Source of the DNA: Candidatus Zixiibacteriota bacterium
GTDB taxonomy: Bacteria > Zixibacteria > MSB-5A5 > GN15 > FEB-12
Direction: 5' to 3'
Length of the DNA stretch: 59,319 nucleotides
Assembly: GCA_020348905.1 (NCBI GenBank)
Contig: CP070756.1
Coordinates: forward strand, 2,420,274 to 2,479,592
In this document: positions 8,079-16,202 of the stretch, piece by piece
Position numbering within the stretch: the first letter of the stretch is position 1
Layout: every line of letters begins with the position of its first letter
The notes under the pieces: generated by a model
Databases searched by the model: none
Seen by the model: only the letters and a program-made list of their open reading frames with translations
Told to the model about the DNA's origin: nothing
Made by a program: the position numbers and the translations under genes

Positions 8079-8096
8079 TTTGGCAATATAGCCAAA
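8079..8096 (-). promoter_or_regulatory. ArsR operator overlapping the operon promoter
   Basis: Perfect inverted repeat TTTGGC-AATATA-GCCAAA, 29 bases upstream of the arsR ATG. On the minus strand TATATT inside it can serve as a -10, with TTGCCA sixteen bases further upstream as a -35. A repressor bound here would block RNA polymerase. Confidence 0.7.
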
Positions 8097-8223
8097 CAGC
8101 CAAGAATGGCAACAAGAACTTTCGGTCAACCTCAATCCTTAAGTTGTTGTCATGGTTCACCTTAAAAACAAGGCGGCCTACGGGGTGGCCGCCCGTCCGA
8201 AAAGTCAGAGTTTCGCGCTGTGG

Positions 8224-8994
8224 TTACTGGTCATACCAGATGCTGACGTTATCCACCCCGATATCCCAGAGCTGGAACATGAAAAACATCTCCGGGTCTC
8301 CGAAGAAAAAGGTAATCTGGGAAACATCGTTTATAACGGTATTCCAGTCAGCGTCATCATCTCCGGTACTGTAACCGGACATAATCTTCCAACCTTTGGG
8401 AAGGGTCGTGCTGTGCGAAGGAATATCGATTTCGAATTCCTTGAACAGGCCGTTGGGCTGCGGAATCGGTTTGGTTCCGGTCCAGAAAGCCAGCACGTCA
8501 TCGCTGAAGTCATACGGTGTACCGTTCTCGTTGCGCAAAAGCAGGCTGAGCGGCCGTCCACCCGTGGCTGCCGCCCCGAAAATAGCGATATCGACCCCGA
8601 CTCTCGTCACGTTTCGGTCACGATAGTTGCCGGTGAAGATTGACGGTTCACCGATTGGCGTACGCAGTTGCGGAGCGTATGTGTCCAAGCAACCATGCTT
8701 ATCGCAGGTAGCGTGCAGAAAAGCTCCCGGATTGCCGTCTTTGGGCTCGATGACTTCAATGCGGTTATGGGGGTTACCGAAGAAGCTCCAGCCACCCACG
8801 TTCGAGTGCAGGTCGAAGGTTTCGACAAAGGTAGGTTCGCCGACTGCGCTCCCAACGACTGCCTGTGAAATGTCACCGGCTGCTGTGATCTCTGCAGGGC
8901 CCATTGAATTCTCGTCGGAGCAGCCCAAGCCCATCATCAGAATGGCCGATACGAGCAGCACCGCAAACGCTGTTGCGAAAAAAATTCTTCTCAA
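8224..8994 (-). CDS. Secreted lipoprotein, laminin-B-like fold (copy A)
   Basis: 256-residue lipoprotein. The signal peptide ends LMMGLGCSDEN, with lipobox cysteine 25. The mature part is beta-rich with FDLHSNVGGWSFFGN, SIFTGNYRDRNVTRVGVDI and a C-terminal FQLWDIGVDNVSIWYD, a layout like laminin-B / carbohydrate-binding jelly-roll modules of secreted proteins. I take TTG (8992-8994) as start because AAGGAGATTATA precedes it; the frame continues upstream to an ATG at 9102 but those residues do not resemble a signal sequence. The next gene upstream is a paralogue. Function unknown. Confidence 0.72.
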   Translation of the reverse strand: MRRIFFATAFAVLLVSAILMMGLGCSDENSMGPAEITAAGDISQAVVGSAVGEPTFVETFDLHSNVGGWSFFGNPHNRIEVIEPKDGNPGAFLHATCDKHGCLDTYAPQLRTPIGEPSIFTGNYRDRNVTRVGVDIAIFGAAATGGRPLSLLLRNENGTPYDFSDDVLAFWTGTKPIPQPNGLFKEFEIDIPSHSTTLPKGWKIMSGYSTGDDDADWNTVINDVSQITFFFGDPEMFFMFQLWDIGVDNVSIWYDQ

Positions 8995-9160
8995 TATAAT
9001 CTCCTTGTTGTTAGATGTTGTGAATGTGTACAAATGTTCTGCATTTGCTATTGTTCGTACCAACTGACGCTGCCACCCCGGACAATGTTCACCCGGGCGC
9101 ATATGCTGCCGGAGTGGTCGAATGTTAATAGGATAGCGCGGCTCAGACGTCCTACTTAAT

Positions 9161-9961
9161 CTACTCCCAGCTTATCCGCGGGTTGTCCAGACCCAGTTCC
9201 CAGGTATGAAAGATATACCAGAGATCCGGACGGCCATAAGAGAACTCAAGGTATGAGACATTCTCCATCAGCGCCCGCCAGGATTCGCCTGGCCGCTGAC
9301 CGTCGCCATCATCGTACCATTGAAAGAAAGTCCAGCCTTCGGGAAATTGGCGCCACTGCTTCGGGTCTTCCTGCGACGGGATGTCGAAATCAAAAGACTT
9401 CCAGCCGGGTTCGTTCAGAGTCACCGCACCGGCAACCGCTTTCATCGGTACATACTTCGACGGAATCGTGGCCTCTCCTTCAAAAAAGGCCCCCCAGTCG
9501 TCATCAAGATACCCGGCGGTACCGTTGTCATTCATCAGGACAACGCACAGACGGCGGGAGGTTGGGTCTCCATCATAATAGATGCTCCTCAGATCAATGC
9601 CCACCGAGGTGACGTTTCTCAACCGGTAATTTCCGGTGAACATCGATTCCATTCCAAGCCTTGTTCCGGGGTGAGGCAAAGCCGAAACAACGAGGGGATC
9701 GTGCAAATATCCGCCCGGATTTCCACCTTCGCGTTCAATAACGTACGGATGGTTCGTGTAGAAAGACCAGCCACCCTCATTGCGACGGGTATCGTAAGGC
9801 TCAACAAATGTGTTGACTTCATCGACGGCCTCGAGCGCTGCCTGACTCGATGTCGGCCCCGCCGGATCCATCGAGCCCTCGTGCGAACAACCCGGGCCAA
9901 TCAACAATACGGCCGCCATCACTAACAGGGCGATGGCTGCGATGCGCGATGTTTGATTCAT
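9161..9961 (-). CDS. Secreted lipoprotein, laminin-B-like fold (copy B)
   Basis: 266-residue lipoprotein paralogous to the gene at 8224-8994. The signal peptide ends VLLIGPGCSHEGSMDPA with the lipobox cysteine at 25. Shared blocks with copy A are NEGGWSFYTN, GNPGGYLHDP, SMFTGNYRLRNVTSVGIDL, GWKSFDFDIPS and the terminal TWELGLDNPRISW. Copy B has an insert around residues 165-215. The two genes are separated by about 166 bases. The fold suggests ligand or surface binding outside the cell, but no catalytic residues are apparent. Confidence 0.72.
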   Translation of the reverse strand: MNQTSRIAAIALLVMAAVLLIGPGCSHEGSMDPAGPTSSQAALEAVDEVNTFVEPYDTRRNEGGWSFYTNHPYVIEREGGNPGGYLHDPLVVSALPHPGTRLGMESMFTGNYRLRNVTSVGIDLRSIYYDGDPTSRRLCVVLMNDNGTAGYLDDDWGAFFEGEATIPSKYVPMKAVAGAVTLNEPGWKSFDFDIPSQEDPKQWRQFPEGWTFFQWYDDGDGQRPGESWRALMENVSYLEFSYGRPDLWYIFHTWELGLDNPRISWE

Positions 9962-10195
9962 TAATAGCTCCTGACTTATCTTATGTCATTTAGTTGGCGC
10001 TGTACGGCTAACGCGATACCGCTTAGCCGCTAACAAAAACCTGCTACACTATTTTGTTTCGAGCCTTTTTACGTCGAGGCATGTACAAGAAACACTAAGC
10101 AGTAACTCGGAAACTTGCTGCTAATCAATCATATATACTGAATTGTCCACGATTTGTCAACGACGAACCGCAAGCTGGAAGGGGCCTCGAGTTCT

Positions 10196-10762
10196 CTATA
10201 TGTCCAGCAACGATTTGGCCCGGTCATGAAGCGCCGCCCGATAGTGAAGGCCGCCGATTGGCTGGTCGCGCATAATCTCTGAAAACTCGGCGAACTCCGA
10301 CAAGTCCGCCAGGCGAACTTCCTTTATCTCTTTGGTGTCCGTGAAATCAAAGTCACCGCCCGTATACCTGGCCTGAAACACATACGAACTCCAGCTTATC
10401 GCCCGGCCGTCGCGCGGCACCAGCTCAAAAGCCACCTTGCTTATCAGCAGAAACTTTTCCAGCTCGATCTCACAGCCGGTTTCTTCACGCGCTTCCCGCT
10501 TGGCTCCCTCGATAAACTCTTCCCCGCGGGCTATTCCACCCGATGGCGCCCGGTACATACCCGGGGGGTACAAATGCTTGGCGATAACGACGATCTTGCC
10601 ATCCTTGACAATATAAAGAGTGACATCGTGAGCGCGGTCGCCTTTTTGTGAGGATTTTATCCGGTCGTACTCTTTTTCATCGACCGGAATCTTAAACTCG
10701 GCCCGCTCCGGCTGCCCGAACCGCTCTATAAGCTCGTCGATTGTTTCCCGAGTTATATACAT
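10196..10762 (-). CDS. Nudix hydrolase
   Basis: 188-residue pyrophosphohydrolase. The Nudix box is complete at residues 75-97: GIARGEEFIEGAKREAREETG, with the REAREE metal-binding helix. The upstream segment AKHLYPPGMYRAPSG and downstream SSYVFQARYTGG fit the fold. The substrate (nucleotide sugar, ADP-ribose or modified dNTP) cannot be told. It starts three bases after the stop of the M24 peptidase gene, so the two are co-transcribed. Confidence 0.9.
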   Translation of the reverse strand: MYITRETIDELIERFGQPERAEFKIPVDEKEYDRIKSSQKGDRAHDVTLYIVKDGKIVVIAKHLYPPGMYRAPSGGIARGEEFIEGAKREAREETGCEIELEKFLLISKVAFELVPRDGRAISWSSYVFQARYTGGDFDFTDTKEIKEVRLADLSEFAEFSEIMRDQPIGGLHYRAALHDRAKSLLDI

Positions 10763-10765
10763 CGC

Positions 10766-11938
10766 TTACAACAGAGCTATTATCTCCGTTTGCATCGGCA
10801 CCGTCGTTACCTCGACTCCGTCATGACCGATCAGCACGTTAATCTCCGAGCGAAAACCAACCTCGTCCATGTAGATACCCGGTTCAATTGAGAACAGGTG
10901 TCCCTTTTGAAGTCTACGCGTATCCTCGGTTTCGAGATTGTCGATATTAGGACCGGATCCGTGAATATCGCTGCCTATCGAGTGTCCCGTCCGGGAAAGA
11001 AAATTCTCGCCGTAACCGGCGTCGACAATCACCTTGCGGCAGGCATCGTCCACCTCGGCGCCGTAGACGGGGCGGTTGTCGATATGTTCGCGAAGGTACG
11101 CCACCGCCGTGTCTCTGGCCTCGATAACGATTGAGAAAAGACTGCGATACTGGACCGGTATCTCATCGGCCGACCCGGCGTACGCCACCCAGGTGATATC
11201 CGCATATACACCGTCAGGGTGCTTCAATTTGCCCCACAAATCGATCAATATGAGGTCGCCTTTCTTAATGGTCGCCGACTTCCCTTCCGCTGGTTCATAA
11301 TGCGGGTCGCCGGCGTGGCCGTTGATGCCGACGATCGGTGTCTCGATTGTGTCCATATCGTATTCTTCAAACTGACCGAGGATAAACTGCGCCACCTCGT
11401 ACTCGGTCACTTTCTTCTTCCCCTGCAGTTTTTCTTCAATGAACTTGAAGGCGTTGTCTTTTATCTCAAGCACGTTATTGGCGGCGATGCGATGAGTCGC
11501 CATCTGTTCCGGCGTCAACCGCGCCAGGAAATTGGCCACCAGGTCGGCCGAACTGACTATCTCAACCTCGCAATCCTTCACCAGTTCAATGGTCCCGTAG
11601 TCGACCAGACCGATATAGGGAAGGCGCCCTTTCGAGGAGTATTCCATGGCGATGCGACTGTAACCCTCGAGCAGAGATTCCAGCTCCTGTTCCAGCTTGC
11701 GGTATCCCAGGCAGGGGATGATTTTGCCCGGCAGGCCCTCGAACTTGCTTTTTTCCAATGCGTTGACCAACCCGGTCGGTTCACCCATGGCCGGAATAAA
11801 GTAAAACGACCGCCGGGTAATCATCCCGGAGAGTTTGAGCATTTCCACCGCCACGTTGTTACGGGCGTGAAAATCAGCCATCAGCCAGCCATCGAGCTTA
11901 TGCTCGACTAAGTACTCTTGTATCTTTGCTATATCCAT
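10766..11938 (-). CDS. M24-family metallopeptidase (Xaa-Pro aminopeptidase type)
   Basis: 390-residue pita-bread-fold peptidase, probably removing N-terminal residues before proline. The C-terminal domain shows the metal ligands in order: Asp in LILIDLWG, Asp in GVYADITWVAY, His in SRTGHSIGSDIHG, Glu in FSIEPGIY and Glu in GFRSEINVLI. The N-terminal 150 residues form the creatinase-like domain. I prefer the ATG at 11936-11938, preceded by GAAAGGCC, over in-frame starts up to 11965. The Nudix gene follows at once. Confidence 0.87.
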   Translation of the reverse strand: MDIAKIQEYLVEHKLDGWLMADFHARNNVAVEMLKLSGMITRRSFYFIPAMGEPTGLVNALEKSKFEGLPGKIIPCLGYRKLEQELESLLEGYSRIAMEYSSKGRLPYIGLVDYGTIELVKDCEVEIVSSADLVANFLARLTPEQMATHRIAANNVLEIKDNAFKFIEEKLQGKKKVTEYEVAQFILGQFEEYDMDTIETPIVGINGHAGDPHYEPAEGKSATIKKGDLILIDLWGKLKHPDGVYADITWVAYAGSADEIPVQYRSLFSIVIEARDTAVAYLREHIDNRPVYGAEVDDACRKVIVDAGYGENFLSRTGHSIGSDIHGSGPNIDNLETEDTRRLQKGHLFSIEPGIYMDEVGFRSEINVLIGHDGVEVTTVPMQTEIIALL

Positions 11939-12081
11939 ATTGGCCTTTCGGTTTCGCATATTCAACTGCTACCACCAAGATAATTAATCCCAGCCGCAGT
12001 GTCACACGCTAATTATTTTGGAAGAAACTTTCCACAATTCTGTATAGTAATGTACATTCAACTCAGGACGGGAGGATTTGA

Positions 12082-13680
12082 GTGAGAAAGTACCTGCCAC
12101 TTTTAGCCTGTGTGCTCGGATTGATTCTCTTGTTTGCCCATGCGGCCATGGCCAGCGAAATCTTTCCAACGCTGATTATCCGTTCGGAGTTTCCAGAAAA
12201 GCCCGCCCGAGGTGGGCAAGTAACGATGCTGCTTTATGTTTCCCCAGAACATGAAACAGAACAAGAGCCTGGACCAAAACAGCTTAACGTTTCCGCGAAG
12301 TGCGGCTTGAAAGTCATGGGATACGAGGCTCTGGGAGAAAGCGAAACCGACAATGACGAACTTTCGTTTGCCGTAAAAATGTGGATACCGGACAGGGATA
12401 CTTCAATGGTTGTGGTGTCAATCCACGACCGGCGAGGGCTCGGCATGATCTGCCGCACGTTCATAACCATCGGCGACACCCTTGAGATATATGAGATCGG
12501 GCAGCCGGCAATGCGCAAGATAGAATCCGAACGCAGGCAGGAACTTTTCGATAGCACTGTGAAAGAGGCCACAGACACCTTCTCCGACAGCCGATCCGGA
12601 GGGAAGGTCGTGGCCAATGTTAACTATGTTTCCAAAGATGCTAACACCGCCCGGCTCGAACAATGCACCCAACTCAGGGCACCGGGCATATCAAACGAAG
12701 TCCACATCACTTTGGCACCGTTCAACGGAGCTCGGGTACAAGGCGACACTAGCTGGACTCAGTACTACCCTCCAGGGACATACCAGGAACTTGCCTTCAG
12801 GCACGCCGAACACACCCGCTGGTACGATGTTGCTTTTCCTTCCAACGACACCAGCGGCCTCGTTATGACCTTTGTGTACGGCCCCTTCGAGCAAAAGACA
12901 AGAATAACTTTCGCTACAACCGGCGACACAACCGAACTATGGCTCGGCAGGCCTGAGGTACAAATGCCGATGTACCGGTCACCACGTACCGACGCCTCAC
13001 TGGTTGAGAAATACCCTTACTTCTTCGGCGACCAGTTCCGGACCCGGGGATACAAGATAAAACTCGACTCCGCAACTATTCACCAACACCGACTGGAAAC
13101 TCAGAAGAGAAAGATGTTTGAACTAATCTCTGAACTGGAGCAGCACGCCTGCACTACCGGGTGCGAAATCGTGGTGACCGGTAATCAAATCTGGATTCGC
13201 GATCAAGGTCAGTCTATTTTCCATTCTGTGAAAGAATCCGAGCAGTCTGAATGTAAAGCTACTGTAGTCTTGGACCTCCCCAAGCCATCAGACTACGATT
13301 TCGCCAGCAAGCTCGTGCCTCACCTTGTACGGGCGGAACAAACTGGGAGTTACCGGGCAACCGTACCGGCTGACATCATCTGGAAACTCATCGATCATGG
13401 AATAATTGTGTTCGGTCGCACAGAGTCGTCGCCGCCCACCGAACCCGGCGCGGTCGAAGGCCCCAGGCGAGAGCGTATAGTTGTCCGGATGGATCCAGGG
13501 CCAGTGCATGAATACCTTGAGCGCATGCGATCAATAATGCGACCGATGGAACGCGAAGGCTTCTACCACCTCCGGGTGCCTGCCGGCATGCTCCCAAAGC
13601 TGGACAAGCTCGGCATCCCGTACGCCATCTACCCGGAATATCCCGACAGCACCGAACCCAAATCAGAGGGAGATAATTAG
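12082..13680 (+). CDS. Secreted repeat protein of unknown function, paralogue 1
   Basis: 532-residue exported protein I do not recognise. A signal peptide (1-24, ending AAMASE) is followed by two related modules, about 30-145 and 175-300, each closing with a TxGDTxE(L/I) block then a proline-rich PxxxMx turn (GDTLEIYEIGQPAM; GDTTELWLGRPEVQMPMY). A charged helical linker (330-355) leads to two further related C-terminal units, about 394-447 and 464-520, each with VVLD/VVRMD, an acidic-aromatic helix, then a LPxLDKLGI-type end. The start is GTG at 12082 behind GGGAGGA. The next gene begins one base after its TAG. Confidence 0.7.
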   Translation: MRKYLPLLACVLGLILLFAHAAMASEIFPTLIIRSEFPEKPARGGQVTMLLYVSPEHETEQEPGPKQLNVSAKCGLKVMGYEALGESETDNDELSFAVKMWIPDRDTSMVVVSIHDRRGLGMICRTFITIGDTLEIYEIGQPAMRKIESERRQELFDSTVKEATDTFSDSRSGGKVVANVNYVSKDANTARLEQCTQLRAPGISNEVHITLAPFNGARVQGDTSWTQYYPPGTYQELAFRHAEHTRWYDVAFPSNDTSGLVMTFVYGPFEQKTRITFATTGDTTELWLGRPEVQMPMYRSPRTDASLVEKYPYFFGDQFRTRGYKIKLDSATIHQHRLETQKRKMFELISELEQHACTTGCEIVVTGNQIWIRDQGQSIFHSVKESEQSECKATVVLDLPKPSDYDFASKLVPHLVRAEQTGSYRATVPADIIWKLIDHGIIVFGRTESSPPTEPGAVEGPRRERIVVRMDPGPVHEYLERMRSIMRPMEREGFYHLRVPAGMLPKLDKLGIPYAIYPEYPDSTEPKSEGDN

Positions 13681-15303
13681 ATGAAAAGTTACCCAAGTAC
13701 CTTTGGTATTCGTCTGTGTTTAGCAACACTGTGCATTTGTGCCTTCTGGATTACTCCAATTATGGCAACAACGAAGTCCCGATTTGTATCCGATAAAAAA
13801 GTCGCTGTTGATTATAAATTTTCAGACCGGGATACCGCCACCGGCAATGTCCGGATTGACATCAACATTCGCTCCGAGCAACCCCTGGGAAACACGCGTA
13901 TTCACATTACACCCTGGTATGGGGTGATGGTCAGTGGCGATACGTTGTGGCAGGAAAACCTGACCGCAAACAACGAATTTACCCTTACTCGAAATCTTTT
14001 CGTCCCGCCCAACGACACCTCGGGCGTGGGCATTACGATTGAAAACAACAGGGTCTGGGGCAGTTTTGCGCTGCTGAATTTCTTTGTCACGACCGCTGAT
14101 ACGCTCGAGATCTTTGATGACCCCCCCTGGCAGATAATGTATCAATATCACCCCGGCGAATTGAAGCGATCAAAGTATGGTCCTTTTGAACTTCTTGTGG
14201 CCCGCAAGCCCCCAACGGAACAAGTAAGTCGTATCACCCTGCAGTTTGCGGTTTGGACGAATCCCGACCGCCTCCTCGACGTCTGGTCCGAGCACGGCCC
14301 CTGGGGTAAGGTTCACACGACTTTCGTGCCGGGCAACGGTATGATTGCCCTCGGCAATACGGCCTGGATTGAACGGCACCCGAACAGCGGGCTCACGCTC
14401 AAAGAGATAGAACTTGACCTTGAGCGTGGTGACACCTGTCAGGCTACATTCATTACCCGTTTTCGAGACTCAACCGCCTCGATTGATCTGTTCTTTGTTA
14501 ACACCTGCGATAGTATCTCCGCCTGGGCCGGACACCCGGCAGCCGATGGCCAGCCGATCATGTATAACCCGCCTGAATGGAAATACCGAACTACAAACCC
14601 GGCGGATTGGAGAGACTGGCTGGAAGACACCGTGTTCATTAGGCGAAAGCAGGAAAGACTCGAGGCCCGCTGGCAGTTTAACATGGAACAGATGGCAAAG
14701 GATGGCGAAACTCTCTTTTCAGGAAATCTGCAGCACCGCGAGGTCGAGGGCCGGTTCTGGCAGCGAAAAGGCGGCGAATACGAATTCACTTCCGTGCCAT
14801 GGCAGCCTACTGGGGCCGTCGACTCGGCTGCGCAAAATGATCCGATGCTGTACCCGCTTGTACTGGATATAAGAGACCGGGGGGAACACGAATTTATTGA
14901 AAGCTTTGTTCCTTTTCTTACTTCGGCAGGGTGGCACGAAGTGTATTACGCCTCCATGCCAATGGATGCCGTGGCCCTCTGTTTGGAGCGACGCATAAGA
15001 GTAATGGCTGCCCCGCAACACTACCCTGAGCTTAGGACGGTCGTCGACCTATACCGGCCTCTGCGCAATCGGCTGATGCCCCTGACTGTAACCGATGAAG
15101 AAAAACGGGTGCGCTCTATCCACCTGACCTTTGACCTGAGCAATGCCGATGCTTATGATTTTGTAAGCTGCATTTGCGATGATTTGGAGAGCCTCGATCG
15201 GGAAGGCTATTATCACGGCCTGGTCCCCTGGTTGAACTTAATCGACCTGCGCCAGCGCCAGATAAACATCGCTCTTTACCCGAATTATCCTTCTGGTCGG
15301 TAG
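13681..15303 (+). CDS. Secreted repeat protein of unknown function, paralogue 2
   Basis: 540-residue exported protein with the same plan as its upstream neighbour: signal peptide (1-29), two N-terminal modules (about 40-150 and 180-298) ending TTADTLEIFDDPPWQIMY and NTCDSISAWAG...QPIMY, a helical linker (315-345), and two C-terminal units (393-447 ending VMAAPQHYP; 478-536 ending IALYPNYP). The ATG follows the neighbour's TAG directly, so the pair is translationally coupled and probably acts together. Its own stop TAG lies inside a GTAGGGC hairpin. No enzyme motif was seen. Confidence 0.7.
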   Translation: MKSYPSTFGIRLCLATLCICAFWITPIMATTKSRFVSDKKVAVDYKFSDRDTATGNVRIDINIRSEQPLGNTRIHITPWYGVMVSGDTLWQENLTANNEFTLTRNLFVPPNDTSGVGITIENNRVWGSFALLNFFVTTADTLEIFDDPPWQIMYQYHPGELKRSKYGPFELLVARKPPTEQVSRITLQFAVWTNPDRLLDVWSEHGPWGKVHTTFVPGNGMIALGNTAWIERHPNSGLTLKEIELDLERGDTCQATFITRFRDSTASIDLFFVNTCDSISAWAGHPAADGQPIMYNPPEWKYRTTNPADWRDWLEDTVFIRRKQERLEARWQFNMEQMAKDGETLFSGNLQHREVEGRFWQRKGGEYEFTSVPWQPTGAVDSAAQNDPMLYPLVLDIRDRGEHEFIESFVPFLTSAGWHEVYYASMPMDAVALCLERRIRVMAAPQHYPELRTVVDLYRPLRNRLMPLTVTDEEKRVRSIHLTFDLSNADAYDFVSCICDDLESLDREGYYHGLVPWLNLIDLRQRQINIALYPNYPSGR

Positions 15304-15327
15304 GGCAGGGCCGTCTTCGAACCTGCC
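15300..15327 (+). repeat. GTAGGGC-type palindrome over a stop codon
   Basis: GTAG then GGCAGGGCCG and CGAACCTGCC, matching the copy after lepB (shared CCGTCTTCGAAC core). The TAG at 15301-15303 is also the stop codon of the preceding gene. Confidence 0.7.
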
Positions 15328-15596
15328 TGACAACGCTTTGTGCCCGTTGATTATTCCGGTTCAACGGGCAACCCCAATTTCCCTACAAACCCGCCCCTGC
15401 TTGTCATGGCCACCCCATTTTTGATACAGGAAAGTCGTTTTCACCAAAAAAGTTATGACGCCAAAACAAAAAAATAAGCAAACGAACCCAGATCGAGGTA
15501 AACTCCATGACATACATAAAGTTACATCAACAAAACACCCGGCGGGTGCAATCCGGCTTGATTAGGCCTAACCGATATGCTAACTTAACCTTTCGT
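15304..15596 (+). other. Intergenic region with a perfect inverted repeat
   Basis: 293 bases with no supported gene. Besides the repeat at its left edge it holds TGCCCGTTGA (15341-15350) and its exact complement TCAACGGGCA (15361-15370) around a ten-base loop, possibly a transcription stop although no T-run follows. The right half is A-rich and may carry the promoter of the AAA ATPase. Confidence 0.55.
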
Positions 15597-16136
15597 ATGC
15601 CTCGCAGAATCGTCATAACCGGCGCCCCGGCCTCCGGCAAGTCGGAATTCATCGAAAGACTCAAAAACGAGCCCCAATTCAAAGATTTTGTCTTTCTCGA
15701 TGAGATAGCCCGGCAGCTTCTGGAACAAGACCCCACCTACCGCGAGCGATGGGCCGAGTTTCACCATGAGGTCTACCAGAAACAGCTGGAAAGAGAAAAC
15801 TCCCTTGAGGGGCGGTCGTTCATCACCGACCGGGGAACGGCCGATGCCTTCGCTTTTCACCCGGAAACAGCCGCCCACTGGGGAACTACCATCGAAAACG
15901 AATATCGTCGCTATGACGAAATAATACTGCTGGAAAGCACGGCCCGTCTGGGCGAACCTTATTACATTCAGGACGATGTGCGGACGGAGTCAGCCCAGGA
16001 GGTCATGAAACTTGAAGAGGCCACCATCAATGTATGGAAGGACCACCCCAACTTCCATATCGTGAGGGCCGAAGTTGATGCCGAAGCAAAATACGAGAAA
16101 TTTCTCAAAACTTTGCTGCGGTTTTTACGTGAATGA
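15597..16136 (+). CDS. AAA_28-type P-loop NTPase
   Basis: 179-residue cytoplasmic P-loop protein. MPRRIVITGAPASGKSEF is a Walker A near the N-terminus, FVFLDEIARQLL follows, and SFITDRGTADAFAF and RYDEIILLES complete the kinase-like AAA_28 core. Members resemble small-molecule or nucleotide kinases, but most have no assigned substrate. The ATG at 15597 begins the P-loop strand directly; a longer frame from 15507 adds residues outside the fold. Confidence 0.82.
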   Translation: MPRRIVITGAPASGKSEFIERLKNEPQFKDFVFLDEIARQLLEQDPTYRERWAEFHHEVYQKQLERENSLEGRSFITDRGTADAFAFHPETAAHWGTTIENEYRRYDEIILLESTARLGEPYYIQDDVRTESAQEVMKLEEATINVWKDHPNFHIVRAEVDAEAKYEKFLKTLLRFLRE

Positions 16137-16202
16137 TAAGTAATTCACAAATAAAGCGATAATTCGTCTATAAAAGTAAAAAATCTCGGCAGGGAGGTTT
16201 CC

